64,000 bases of DNA from Sphagnum compactum (Eukaryota; Bryophyta; Sphagnopsida; Sphagnales), in the NCBI GenBank assembly GCA_965153455.1, contig OZ234500.1, positions 13,100,557 through 13,164,556 of the forward strand. The letters run 5' to 3'. The notes beneath the pieces were generated by a model. It had not been told where the DNA came from. It did not search any database and saw only the letters and a program-made list of their open reading frames with translations. Shown piece after piece: positions 48,235 to 60,240 of this stretch (within the stretch, counting starts at the first letter, position 1; every line of letters begins with the position of its first letter). The translations under genes were made by a program, and so were the position numbers.

Positions 48235-49564
48235 AAGAATTTCCTCTTCTTCTTCCCACTTTTGGCTTTCTTCCTCTCCTTTGCAACCTTTGTGGAAATC
48301 TTATCACTCTCTGTGTATCTGCCCTAGTAAGCTTTCACACAACCTTTCTAATCAATCCCTGCTTTTGCCATGTGTGTGAAATGTCAAATACACACTGCAC
48401 ATCTGCTCCCTCTTCCACAAAAGAGCCTCCTCGTCCACTCCAACTCCTTGCTTCTGCTACTGGACATGTAAAGCTCTGTTACTGGATTTCTGAGGACCAA
48501 ATCCAAAAGCATATGAAGATGCCATCACGCACCACATCTTCGCTTGTACTGCAAAACTCACCAAATTGGCGATGGTTGTTGGCACTGTTATAGCAAGCAG
48601 ATGAGTGGTCAGGTGTTCTGCCGGATGTCCCTCGATCAGAGCAGGATCACTGCATCAACCGGCGATCCGAATTGTGCAACCCTGGGGAAAGCAATATTGT
48701 CAACAAGAAGATTAGGGAAAGCAGGTTGCACCAGTTCCTACAATCAGAAAGAGCCTCCTCCGTTGTTATGCAATCCGAACGCCGTCCCCTAAGCTAGGAA
48801 AAATAGAGAGGAAAAGAAACCTCAGAACACAAAGCACTCCTTCCTCTTCTGCAGATTTCTACCTCTAAGCTTCTTCGCCTGTCGAATTCCGCTGGCATTA
48901 CTGGACAATTTCTACTGCGAGAAGATCACCGAACTATCAGGAGGAGACGCCTCCTCAAAATGCACACACGCACAGACGAAATGCGATGCACTGCCGAACT
49001 AGCATTAGGAGGATGTACTACCCTTAGGGTTCCAATCTCTATGCCAACGAATGTCCACAACCGAAAGACTACTAACTACCTTGGAGAAGATACACACCCT
49101 CGAATAAGACCTCAAGGATCAACCTGCAACAACAACAACACAAAGAGCTTCAAGCCACAAGCACTTCGACGAAAACACACAACTCTACCAAAAAACTCGT
49201 GAGCTTGAGGAGCGAACTCGAGCTTTCAACGAATTTTCTGAACATAAAAACATCCAGGAAAAAATAAATTAGAACAATTTCCAGTCTGCAGCAGAGCAAA
49301 AGAGCATCAGTTGCTGCTAAAAATATCGCAAAGAATCAATCACCAACACGCAACATGCAAGCGGGCGGACGATGAGGAGCTCCGAGAGAGAGAGAGAGAG
49401 AGAGAGCGTGCGAGAGGACAAAGCGCGCGCGCGAGAAGAGAGAGAAGACCAAACGAAGTAAAAGAGTAAAAACTATTTATTACTGAGAAAGCTAAATTAG
49501 TGCTTATTACCTCGCCGGGTAAATTAAGTTATCTCCAAGTGGATTTTCCACCTATTGCGGCGTC
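48235..49564 (-). promoter_or_regulatory. RING gene 5' UTR and promoter, with (GA)n
   Basis: No coding sequence recognised upstream of the start codon. The region probably includes a spliced 5' UTR; a GA microsatellite (about 49,384-49,406) and a GCGCGCGCG run (about 49,423-49,433) lie some 1.2 kb upstream, a layout common around plant promoters. On the minus strand the GA tract reads as CT repeats, a frequent 5' UTR or core-promoter feature. The TSS was not determined. Confidence 0.45.
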
Positions 49565-50235
49565 GGTGACCACCGAATAGAAATCAGCCACGTCGGAGTT
49601 TATTCCAATTGCAGCCGGTCGGACCCACCGGCTACCGGCTAAAGTCTATTGAAATGCTCTTGGGCGAGGTAGTATGTGGTGCAGTAGTGTTCTTAATGGA
49701 TGATAAATTAAGTGGATGAGAATAACCACATTTGTCTACATGGATGAGGAAGTTGTGAAATTTGATTTGGTCTCGCTGACAACCTAATAGAAATCTGCCG
49801 CGTGCGTGCTTTTTCCCCCAATTGCAGCCGGTCAGACCCACCGGTTATTGGCTAAAGTTGATTTGCAAATGGTGTCAGGCGGGTATCTAGTAAATGGCGG
49901 AGGTACTTATTGTTCAGGGATGATACATTTAGTGGATCAGAATAATTATTCGAGTATACATGGATGAGGACGGTCTGAAATTGATTTTGGGATTGGTGAC
50001 TACCTAAAAGAAACCGGCCACGTGGGTGTTTATTCCAAGTGCAGCCGGTTGGACTCACCGGCTACTGGGTAAAGTCAATTTGTGAACGGTCTTGGGTAGG
50101 TAGGCAGTAGGTAGTAATATGGTGGAGTAGTTTGTATTCATAAAATGGATGATGATACATTTAGTGGATGACCGAAAAAAGCATAATACGTATACATGGA
50201 TGAGGAAGGTCAGAAATTGTTTTGGGTTGCAAAAA
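49565..50235 (+). repeat. Tandem repeat, about 210-220 bp x 3, upstream of RING gene
   Basis: Three diverged units start at about 49,565, 49,775 and 49,995. Each holds CTAATAGAAATC-like sequence, GTTTATTCCAATTGCAGCC, GGTCGGACCCACCGGCTACC, GATGATACATTTAGTGGATG and TACATGGATGAGGAAGGT. The GCCGGTNNGACCCACCGGC segment is a partial palindrome in every copy. The last copy degrades after about 50,235. Confidence 0.85.
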
Positions 50236-50899
50236 GATAATAATGGATGATTAATTTTTGGTATCATATTTTGTACAAACCTACCAGACTGATATACCGC
50301 ATCCAGGCCTTTTGAAAATTTCAAGACCGGATGATATTGGGAAATCACTTACAAACACTTCAATACCATGGTGATATCCAGCGTTTTTTTTTCAACTTTT
50401 TTGATATCCAAAAGTTTGGTGGATTTTTTTTTCCAAAAAATTAGCAAAATTACTTGAATTTTACTCTTAAAAAAACATATTCCACGACCCGTTTGTTGAA
50501 CAAAAAAAACATTAGCCTAGCTGACTCTATGATTGCACATTTAAGAACACATTTTGGCATATTCTTATCTTGGAAAAATATTTCATGCTAAATTTTTTAT
50601 ACAGCACCTATGCAACGATTTTTTTTCAACAAATCTTTTTTTTAACAAATCTTTTCTTTTTTCTTCTCTGACCCCCAAAAAGATGAGAAATTTTTGGAAA
50701 ACTTTATTTTCCTATTGTAAATTCCGCTAATACTTTTGCTATTTTTGTAAGTTTAACAAAAAATTGACATAGTTTTAAAACCATTTTCCAGTTATCCCTG
50801 AGTGAACTTTGAACATTTCATTGCAGAGAAAAAAAAAAACCCTTTGACAGCACTTCGTCATTGCATTCCAAGACCCTCCTACCATTATTACACTTGTTA
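50236..50899. other. Gene-free AT-rich stretch
   Basis: Long T- and A-runs, with no gene recognised. Confidence 0.5.
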
Positions 50900-51260
50900 G
50901 GCCATCTCCACCAACACTCAGTATGTGAGCCGACACTCGAATGAGGTTGATCAGTCAAATCCAGTGAATAATCCGCTGGAAAACTGCTGGGACCCTGAAG
51001 ACAGCTTTTTAGAGCCCTTTCAGAGAGTCATGGAGCAGTCCAATAAACAGATTCAAATCATATTTATTGACTGCTCCCCTGTTTCTGGTCGGCTATACAG
51101 TTTGATTGCTCCAAGTGGTTTGCTATTACTAGTCTCTCACCTATTCGCAGTTCCAGTTCCACTTTTGTGGTGCAGGATTGGGAAAAAAAGTTAGTAACTA
51201 AAACTTGGATGTGAGAAATATAGTTTTGCAGGGTCACATACTGAGCACTGCTGGAGGTGC
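50900..51260. mobile_element. MITE copy P2
   Basis: The left end is GGCCATCTCCACCAACACTC followed by AGTATGTGA. The right end, inverted, is AGCACCTCCAGCAGTGCTCA followed by GTATGTGACCC. It is related to P1 at 18,625 through the CTCAGTATGTGAC core and a shared TTGCAGGGTCACATA stretch. TTA is present on the left (50,897-50,899); the right side is not a perfect match. The body contains no gene. Confidence 0.65.
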
Positions 51261-52450
51261 TATGACACCCAAGATTACTCTTTCACGTACAAGAACCCAA
51301 GTGCTGCTGGTAGGCAAGGGATAGGGAAGGAACAACAAAGGGTGACCGTTGGGTTTTTGTAATTATAAGTTCGTTTTACCCTATTCATTATTGGTGTGGT
51401 GGTAGTATAATACTGATGTCAATAGCAAGATTTTTTTTTAATAGCCAATAATAGGGCATTATGAATATTAGTCAATATTAAGAATAAATAACCCAAATAT
51501 TAAACAAATTTGGGCTAACTGATTGGAAATCATTGATGGACATTGTTGGACTCTGAACCCTAGTAACAACCCTAATCTAATTATACATCAATTTGCACTT
51601 TCTTCATTGAAAGTCAAATATGAAAATGGGGCAAAGGGCAGACTAGGGAAAAAAAATTGCACCACTACTTTTGTACTGACTTATTCAATGTCTTTGGCAC
51701 ATCTAACATTTTCCCTATAACACTGGTTGCACCCTGAATTTCAAAGTTCAATGTCAAGAATAAAGAACATACATGAAAACCTAGGTTTTTCCTAACAACA
51801 TGGTGATGTTATTACGAGAGTTAGGTCTCAAATTTTCTAGGGTTGAGTGCAGAGCTTGTAGTAAATATGTGATTCTTTAGGCCCACTTTAGATAGGGTCC
51901 AGGGTTCGAATTCCTAAAGAATTGATTTCGACTCATTTGAGACAAATTGAATCCTTGAGCTTAAACCCTAGCTTGCATCGTGGTTCTTCAAATCATGAGC
52001 TCTTCTTTTTAGCTCTTTTTAAAAAATCCAAAACAATTGATTTTCCTCCAATATGGTGCCATGTACGTTTAGCCTCAATTTGCCACTTTTTTGGTCTTGG
52101 ACCTTCGTCTAAAGGTCGTGGGTCCAATTTATGGCTCTCATCCAATAGGATTGCTCTATTTCATTGGACCCTAGACCTTCGACCCTCATCTAAAGTGGCC
52201 AGTAGTGTCCCATTGTTCCATGGTTAATTTCCAACATTTAAGAGTACAAGTTACAAGTCACAGAATGAAGAATAATAAGTCTCTTGAATACTTAGGATAG
52301 CACAATACTTGGTCTCCACTCTCCACTCAGCCTTCATTATTCTTAATTAATAATTCAGTAAAATAAAGTGATTAATGGTCACCTTGATAGGAGACTTTAA
52401 AAAATGATTGTGAGTTTAATTCATCAGTAAGGTCCTCGCTCTAATCTTAT
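51261..52450. other. Gene-free stretch
   Basis: No gene recognised; the 101-codon frame at 51,922-52,227 lacks any family resemblance. Confidence 0.45.
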
Positions 52451-52706
52451 GGTGCATTCACACCTGATGTTAAATCAATGTTAAATGAAAATCTAGGTGG
52501 CATCCTAGGTGTACACCCAATGTTAAATGGGTGATAATGTAATGTTACGTGAATGTTAGCTTAAGATAAAATTTTCATGATAAGTAAGTTTAAGTCTTAA
52601 ATGACTAGTATGATGTTAATATACTTAACACTAGGGTCCCTAACACCAAGTGTGAACACACCTTTTGTTTTGGCACACAACATCAGACCCGACATGTGAA
52701 CGCACC
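52451..52706. mobile_element. Short element with GGTGCNTTCACA ends
   Basis: The left end is GGTGCATTCACACCTGATGT. The inverted right end is GGTGCGTTCACATGTCGGGT followed by CTGATGTT. The first 12 bases agree except one, and the CTGATGTT block recurs after a short gap. It is about 256 bp and non-coding. The flanks are CTTAT and TTTAT, an imperfect duplication. Probably a MITE; the superfamily is not assigned. Confidence 0.6.
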
Positions 52707-54684
52707 TTTATTTACCTACTATAGGTGTACATACTATTATCTATATCACCAACCTAGTTATAACAAGTCAACTACTTGTTGTAACCCTGTTCACCCGAGT
52801 TATAATTTCTATGCATGCGCTTGACTACTCAAAGGCCCCAATTTAATGATTTCTACTAAAATTTAACTATTTGCCCTTCCTCAAAATAAAGCGTTAAATA
52901 TCCTAGCTGAAGGCGAAAGGCCAAGGGCCTTTTGGTAGATGTGAACACAACTTGATTTTGCAAGAGAACTTGTATGGAATACAAAAAAAAGGTCATGCTC
53001 CATTGTCCATAACTCATGGTATGAAATAGTCTCATAACCTGAATCAAAAGACCCTAATTACGAGAATATTCTTATGTTCACACTAGAAGACCAAGGCTGT
53101 TGAGGAATAATTTTTTTGTGACCAAAGGTCCTTAAAAATGAACCAACAGAACCAACAGCTGCCAACTGCACCATGTAAGATGGATGGTGTGTGAATAAGA
53201 AACATTTTTTCATTTTATTCATGTCCCATAGCTAATCATAGTGGTTAGCAATGTACTAATTATTAATCATTCACATGCAGTTTCATACCTAATGATGACC
53301 TAATGCCTTTACTTATTTACATAGTAACCCTTTACGTTCCTTACTTACTTACTTAAAGGCCATGCCACACTTAGTGTTTGGCTGTAAATGCTAACATTGT
53401 CCTTAACAATACATTAGGGCCATGTAATCTAGTTGTCAATGTTTGCCATCATGATTTAGGGTTTAATATTTTGTTGTCCACACCAGAGCTTGAGTGGCAG
53501 CTACCAACATATCCTCATCAACCAAAAATGGAGATCAGTCTAGACCTCTGCAAGGTAAATATCTTTTCTTCTTCTTTGATCTCATTTTTTTTGTTGGAGT
53601 TTTCCAATCTATGTTTTGTGGTATGCAAGGTTGCATTAAGAGCTTCAAAATGTGCATTAACTAAGAACTTGCAACTAGGAGCTTTGCAACAGAGACTATG
53701 GCCAAAAACTTCTCACAAAGATTTTTGAAGTAGAGATATTTGCAGCAAAGAACTTTGTAGCAATGAACTAGATTGTTGGTGAGTTTCATTAGGATTACAA
53801 TTCTTGGAAGAACTCCACTTTGTGAATTTTGGCATCTTGAATGAGCTTTGTGTTGGGAATTTTATTTTTGTTCTTGTCTCTTTTATGCCTTGTGACATTT
53901 TTTTTCTTTGTGAGCTTTCATTAATGTTTTGATCTCTTACAAGCAAATGAAAATGTGTATAGTCATAAATTCTCCATTTGTTGTTATATGCTACCTTTTC
54001 AAAGTTTCATTTCACTTGATAGTAGTAAACTAAGAAGCCACAAAATGTGTGAATGCTGGAAATGTTGGTAGATTTCTTGACAAGGCGACAATAGTTTTAA
54101 TGAAAAAACTTGAAGACAAGGGTGCTTGACATTGGAAGTAACCTACATTGAATTTTCTTCACAAGGTATGAATTTTGCACTTATCTTTTTCCATTTCATT
54201 GCTAGTTAAAATTAAGAATCCGAAAGAAAGTTTAGTTTAAAATGTAGATATGAAGCTCTATTCTTATTACTTTTAAAGATATGAAACTTTGTTTTTGTTC
54301 CTTGTGTATTATGATTGTCAAAGGATTTTCTTTTAAAACTATGTGTAGATTCTAAAACTTTCTTATCAAAAATTTATAGGTTTTTTTGTGTGCATTTCAA
54401 AAATGGACCCATGTGCTTGGTCACTATTATTGGGTATTTTTGCACTTTTGATCAAAGGCTTGTAGAAGACACGAAAGTTCATCATTGACTCAAGTTTGCC
54501 AAATGAAGAGTCGGGTGTAGATTTGCAACTCAGTCTTCAAGAATTATGGATGTTGGTAACATTACATGAATAAATGATTTCTTGTACCTTGTTAATAATT
54601 GGTGAAAAGCTTGGCCATTGGGTGAAGCCTTAATCGACAACTTAGTTTAACCACGTTTTGTTGACAGAGTATGATACCAATAGC

Positions 54685-55640
54685 TGGATCCAACATTTTT
54701 GAATGTCAAAAGAAACTTTTATGGACATTTGTAACCAGGTGAAACCTCTGATATCAAAACATGATACCAAACATAGAAAGGCTATTACTATTGAAATCAA
54801 GGTTTCATGTGCAATTTACAAGCTTGCACAAGGTGCAAACATTGTGACTTGTAGTGAATTGTTCACGATCGAGAGATCCACCGTTGTTCCTGTGCTTCGA
54901 GAAGTGGTCAAAGCAATCAATGTTATGTTCAAAAAACTCATGATGTGGCATGTGGGTGATAAAATGCAAGCTGTGTTGACAGAGTTCAAAAATTGGTGTG
55001 GTATGCCAAGTGTTGTGGGTGATATTGATGGCACTCATATTGCCATAACAAAACCTTCTGATGTTTTTGCCAAAGACTACTACTACCACAAGATTAGAGG
55101 CTATAGTATTGTTGCCCAAGCTATGGTTGACAACCAAAAAAGATTTACCAATGTGTATGTGGGATTGCTTAATAGTGTGAATGATAATCAAGTTTTGAGG
55201 AAGTCTTAATTGTATAGACACACATTATAGGGGGGCTTTTTTTGATATGGTAGCAGGTTTACAAGATGGGTTGCCACCTTATCTGCTCAGAGATTAAGGC
55301 TATCCATTACTTCCTTGGTTCATGACATCACACAAAGAAGATGGAAAACATCACTCAATTTTAGAAATTTTGTACAATCACAAACATAAGTGTGGGAGGT
55401 TAGTTGTGGAAAATGCATTTGGTATATTGAAACAAAAATAGAGTTACATATAACTATTGTACTTGATATGTTCAATGTTTGTTATCTCCTTCATAATTTG
55501 ATCCTTGGGAGGAGAAAAATGGATGTTCAAGAGCTCATGCGGGTTATTCAATTTGAAGTTCTACAAGTGGATGCATTGAACACAAAGGATTATAACATCA
55601 ATTTGAGGACAATGTTCACATTGAAGGCAAAAAACTTTTA
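54685..55640 (+). pseudogene. Harbinger-type DDE transposase (HARBI1/DDE_Tnp_4), broken
   Basis: The long open part (54,703-55,209) reads from MSKETFMDICNQVKPLI through an AIYKLAQGANIVTCSELF helix-turn-helix-like block to WCGMPSVVGDIDGTHIAI (first catalytic Asp in DGTH) and GYSIVAQAMVDNQKRFTNVY. After a stop and a shift, other frames give LLRD, a stop, then GYPLLPWFMTSHKEDG (second Asp in the GDxGYP position), then HKHKCGRLVVENAFGILKQK (the Glu), followed by a stop. A last fragment, LLHNLILGRRKMDVQELM, ends near 55,640. An in-frame TGA sits just before the first Met (WIQHF before it). The DDE triad is recognisable, but the gene is dead. Confidence 0.85.
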
Positions 55641-55779
55641 GGGGAGCAACATTGCCACAACCTGGAAGTGTACTTGCTGTTCAATGCTATTGAAAGGTGC
55701 CACAACTTGAAAATTGAAACTACAAATTGATATTCAATCCTGTATTGCTTCCTTTACAACAAGTTGGTTAGTGCATAGT

Positions 55780-56480
55780 TTAAGCGTTTTTGGTGCACGG
55801 ACGAGCCATGGGCAAACACGGACTCACAAGATTCACCACAGCTCGGACTTGGGGGAAGCCACCACCTTCCCCCTTATAGTATACTTTGTGCTTAACCACG
55901 GGGCCAACACCTAAATGACATTTTGTGCCGGGACTCCCAAGTGGGAGCCTCGAAATTCCCTAAATTGGGACTCTCACAACTTTGGAAGCCCATAACTTTG
56001 TGTGAAGACCTTCAATTGAGGTGAGGTCTAAAGCAAAGTTGTAGCCCTCATTGCGATCTTTCCAACGGTATGTGGCATGCCACCTGCACATAAGGAAATC
56101 GGGGCAATTCTTGATTTTTAGTGGTTGGGAGTCAAATTGCCAATTTGACTCATGGCCCTTCTTTTGACCATAACTTATGTTTTAAGTATCCAAATGTGTC
56201 ATGCAAGCCCATTTTAAACATCTATGGTCCAAGAGCTTTCCAATGATATAAGGAACTTTTCAATCCAACGGGTTTTGTCTCCTATTATTACTTTTTGAAA
56301 ATTCAAGAGTCCATCGAGATTCTAACTCCCAAAGTGGGAGCTCACTTGGGAGTGTGGGGTTCATTCCCTCACCTTCTCTTACACTTTCGGGAGCATGAAA
56401 TGTGACTCCCAGGCTCACTCTTGGCTTGCACCTTTGCAAGTCCTTGCCTTGGTCGCGAGCCCAAGGCTAGGGTTGCGACA
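55780..56480. other. Possible insertion inside the Harbinger element (LTR-like?)
   Basis: This block between the two Harbinger genes is less AT-rich. It carries symmetric phrases such as CTCCCAAGTGGGAG (55,937-55,950) and CCCAAAGTGGGAGCTCACTT with GGGAGTG (56,330-56,355). Phrases such as GAGCTTTCCAATGATATAAG resemble those in long terminal repeats of plant retrotransposons, from memory. No TG..CA ends or target duplication could be confirmed, so it may be a solo LTR or another repeat. Confidence 0.35.
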
Positions 56481-56542
56481 ACTTAGGGGGGGGGAGTAAA
56501 GTTCATTGGTGTATTTGACCAAGATTGGGAGGCATTGCCCAA

Positions 56543-57072
56543 CTACCCCCCCCCCCCCCCCTGGAATGCCTTTACACAATGTAATATGGGATCAAAAGCT
56601 GTAAGGGGAGATGCATCTTTTTCCATGGTATCTTCAGTCATATGTTTTTCATTGACTTCAAAATCATCATATGGTGAAAACTCTTGCATGTAAGGTTGTG
56701 CATGATAGATGTCATCTTTTGGATTAATGGAATCTTGTGAATGAATGTGGAGGGTTGAAACACAATCTATTGTGCATGAATTCATCAATGAAGTCAAAGT
56801 ATGACTTATTGAAGTTTCTAGGCAATCCTTGTGTGACCCTATCTTCTGTGGACATCCCCCAATAGTCTTCATTGTGGCCAATAACACCCATGTAATTAGT
56901 TATCTTCTTGTAATTTCCATAGAGAGACCCCCACTTGTTGTTACATGTTGTTCCATTGTAGAATGACCATTGGGCATGAAAAATGTTGAAATTTGTTTCC
57001 ATGTTGCTTCTAAAATCAACCATTATTAAGCTGGCCTCATGTTTGATTTTCTTTCCGTTGATGAATGCTAGG
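56543..57072 (-). pseudogene. Myb/SANT-like (trihelix-like) protein of the Harbinger element
   Basis: Reading the minus strand from about 57,072 gives VEILAFINGKKIKHEASLI, MVDFRSNMETNFNIF, CNNKWGSLYGNYKKI, DYWGMSTEDRVTQGLPRNFN and FIDEFMHNRL. Spacing and motifs fit the Myb/SANT-like DNA-binding domain of the second Harbinger protein, which helps its transposase bind DNA and enter the nucleus. A TAG precedes this in the same frame, and the segment after FMHNRL goes out of frame into the next reading (56,543-56,887, with MLLATMKTIGG). A C16 run (56,546-56,561) lies near the end. Decayed, non-functional. Confidence 0.7.
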
Positions 57073-58208
57073 ATTTCAACATTTTCCTAGTTTGGTTGTC
57101 TAGGTTTTTTGGATTTGATTTCCACACAATTTAAATCTACAAGAATTTTTGCTTGCCTGTGCTCTTCCCAAATGGATTTAATGTTTTTGTGTTGTCATCA
57201 TTGAGGTTTATGATATCTGCAAAATTTTAGTAGCCATTCCTTTACATTATTCCTAATGTGTTTTAGTTTATCCTTTTTCTTGTTCTCAAAATATTAACAA
57301 CATTTGTTCTTGTTTTGTATGGATGCATGCAAGAAAAAATTGAATGGATTCAAGGGGGTACAACTTCATACCTATTGGATCAACATTTGCAACATTATTT
57401 ATTGGTGTTCTTGTTCCCACTTGGTGAATCCAGTTGAGGCTGTTTTGGTTGTCATTAAAGGGCTATAGTTCGATTGTTGGTGTAGCTACTCGATGGAGGT
57501 TCTTGAATAAACTTTGTTCAACATTGCTATTTGAAGGCCACATCTTGATCGGGGACTTTGAACTTTTGCAATTGCTACAATCTATAGATAGGTAGGATGG
57601 AACTTTGTGGTCGGATGCAGAATGCACTTGGAATGACATAACTTTTACAATTCAAAATTTGGTTATCAAAAATAAATCTCTTCCAATTTCAAAAACAAAC
57701 TCCTACAATTTTAAACACATTTCTTGTAATTGAGACACTCTGTAGATAGGGTGCACTTGGAGAGTAGACATTTTCCTTGGAACAATTTTGTGAAAAGAGA
57801 TTTGATTCAAGAGAACACTATTGTAGACAATTCCTTATGGACCCTTCTGTAACAAAGACATGCAAAGAAAGAGGGATGCGTGAAGAGAGAGGGGGAACGA
57901 AGGAAAAAAGAAAAAAAGAGGGAAGAGAAAGAAGGAAAAAAAAGAAAACGAGGGAGAGGAGTGAAGGTTTGTTAACAGTGAGTTAACTCATTTCTAGAGC
58001 CTTTACATAACACCAACAAGAAATTCTGAAATCTACCTTTTTTGAAGATTAACCTAAGATTAGGTGTTAGAAAACATTAAGTGTTAACACCAAGTTAACA
58101 CCAATGCCATGTCAATTGCCACATAGGATTTTATTGTTAGTTACATTGATGGTGTGGACTCATGTAAATTTTTATCATCCTAAACACGGGCCTGCCACCA
58201 CCGCTACC
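57073..58208. other. Right subterminal part of the Harbinger element
   Basis: No coding recognised beyond the Myb-like relic. An AGGGAAGAG-type purine-rich tract lies at 57,880-57,965. TTAACACCAA-type short repeats at about 58,080-58,100 echo sequences found near the left end. Confidence 0.4.
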
Positions 58209-58608
58209 ACCAAGTGTGACGTGGCCTTGAGATATGTACCCATTTATATAGCTAGTGTGAGGAGGAAGAAGGAGAGTTTACATGATAGGTTAGGGGGTAA
58301 CTCAATTATAGTTCATTCACAATTGAATCAGAATGAGTTTCAAATGCATAATGCATTGATGGGTGTTTGGAACACATAATAACTAATAACCTGGGCAGGT
58401 AAAAAATTTCTTTTGCAAAAGCCCTCCCATGAGGTGGGCCCTTATTCCGGGCCCTCGCCTGTACACAAGGAAATGACATTTTTGTAATTCCATTCATACA
58501 GGCCTGTCTCATTTTTTGCGAGGGGCAAAAGCCTCAGGAGTAGGGCATTTAAAGGGTGGACCTCAGTGAGGTTTCAGTTGTAAATGCCCGGCTCACAAGG
58601 GGAGAGCC

Positions 58609-58999
58609 AATAGGTGGCGAGAACGGCCAGTTTGGGCCTAACAACAAAGAAGAGTCGAAAAAAAGAGTTATGAAAAACAAGGGGGCATCACAAGCATAAC
58701 TGGGAATGAAATTTTACAAAACGAAATAAGTGGGGCCCAAACTAGTATTTTCACCAATTTTGGTGGTAAACTAAGTTTCGTCCCCTCTTTCCTTATTCCT
58801 GAGCACCTCCACCGCTGCTACATATATTTTCACTCTTCCGACCTTTGCAACTACTATAATTACTCTCGAACCTTGTGCATTAAATGCTGAGTTTCAGAAT
58901 TTCATACTAAGACTTTAATAAAATTTCCTTACTTTGCGGAGACCTACCACTGAAAGAGGGGATAGGGGGTGACAGAGAGGGTGACTTTACCGATAACTT
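58609..58999 (-). mobile_element. MITE copy M5 (one end missing)
   Basis: Reverse-orientation relative of M4: GAGAACGGCCAGTTTGGGCC, then AATGAAATTTTACAAAACGA, the GCACCTCCACCGCTGCTACA block, and the terminal GTGACTTTACCGATAACTT with TAA after it. The other terminus is lost or replaced by unrelated sequence before about 58,609. Confidence 0.65.
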
Positions 59000-59002
59000 T
59001 AA

Positions 59003-59865
59003 TATCTAGAAAATTATTGTGGAAAGATCATAAGTGAAAAAGCGATTTGTCAGATATGTACATTGGAGTGAATATCTATCTCTTTTTCAAAGATATATAT
59101 CCACCAACTATTTTGAAGCTGACCAAATTTGCATCACACATCATCTTAACTCAAGTACAATATTGTCTTCAAGATCATGACAAAAAAAAGGATTTACTAT
59201 AGATATTGAGAACTTGTCCAAAATGGGACAAACTGCATTGAAAAAATCCCCAAACTAAATTCCAAGTTGAAATGTGCCAAAAAAAATAATGTTTTTTCTG
59301 AAGTTTGGTGATTTTTCCTTAAAAAAAAGGTTTGTTTGACCAATTTATAGTTTTTTTTCACATTTGAGCAACAATTCACACCAAAAAAAGGCTGGTGAGA
59401 ACCCTATAGCTTGTTTTCCTATCAGTCATATTTACTATTTGCTAGTTCATGAAAAAAGTCTAAAATAAAATATTCAGCTTTCTTGGCTAAGTTCCTCAAA
59501 TTTTAATTTAGCACAGACATAGTATTGTGGTATGATCAAAGAAGGGGGTGAAAATGCAATTCTCTGAAGAAATTGAAAGTTTTGTGTTTAGTTATTTCTC
59601 AAGCTAACTCTCATCTTTCTGTTCACAAATAGCCCTCTGGCATAAAAAAGGAGATGATTCTTGTTTAATGTTTGTCATTCATGCATATGATCCATGCAAT
59701 GTCCACTTCCACAAAATAATAAAGGGGACTTCTTTCTTAGATTTATGAAGTTACATGTAAAATATAGCTCTTGGGCACCAATTTGGACCTGAGATTTGCA
59801 TAAATCATGCTTAGTCAGAGGTGATCCCTGTCTACCAAAGTAAGCACCAAGTAGCTACTTTTTCC
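59003..59865. other. Gene-free stretch
   Basis: No gene recognised; A/T runs dominate. Confidence 0.5.
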
Positions 59866-60240
59866 CACTTTTATCATTTGATGCCATGTTTCAACAAAAT
59901 TAGTTATTCACATGCCCAGTTTGTGGCTCACTTTTATCATGTGATTTCATGTTTTGACATAATCGGCTATTCTTGTGACACACTTTTATAACGTGATTCC
60001 ATGTTTTTGACATAACTGGCTATTCTCACAGCCAGTTGGTGAGACTTTCCAGATAAGTTTAATGTTAAAAACTTTTCAGTCTAAATTCTCTTGTAAGGAC
60101 TTAAGTCACCCTTTTAATTGACTAATTATCATAAGCCGCCATGTTCTTGCACCTACTTCATAGACTTTATACAGATAACTTCAATGCTAACAACTTTCTG
60201 GTCTTATTCTCCTGTAATGTCTTAATAAACTGATTCCCAA
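59866..60240 (+). repeat. Local tandem repeats (52-63 bp x 3, then a second pair)
   Basis: CACTTTTATCATGTGATTTC-type units, each followed by CATGTTTTGACATAAT and GGCTATTC, start at 59,866, 59,929 and 59,981. From about 60,050 a second motif, AGATAAGTTTAATGTTAAAA followed by CTTTTCAGTCTAAATTCTC, is repeated at about 60,175 as AGATAACTTCAATGCTAACA followed by CTTTCTGGTCTTATTCTC. Confidence 0.7.

Larger units (their letters stand above)
53356..58228. mobile_element. Decayed PIF/Harbinger element with two genes
   Basis: The terminal repeats AAGGCCATGCCACACTTAGT (left) and AAGGCCACGTCACACTTGGT (right, inverted) match at about 18 of 21 bases. Between them lie a DDE transposase relic on + and a Myb/SANT-like relic on -, the two-gene, facing layout known for PIF/Harbinger elements. 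The 4.87-kb span fits the superfamily. A 3-bp TTA/TAA duplication is not evident at the ends, so the boundary is probable, not proven. A 700-bp foreign-looking piece lies between the two genes. Confidence 0.65.

Noticed and set aside
51900-51916. GGGTTCGAATTCC resembling a tRNA T-loop
   Set aside because: Neither an acceptor stem nor an A box is found at the right distance.
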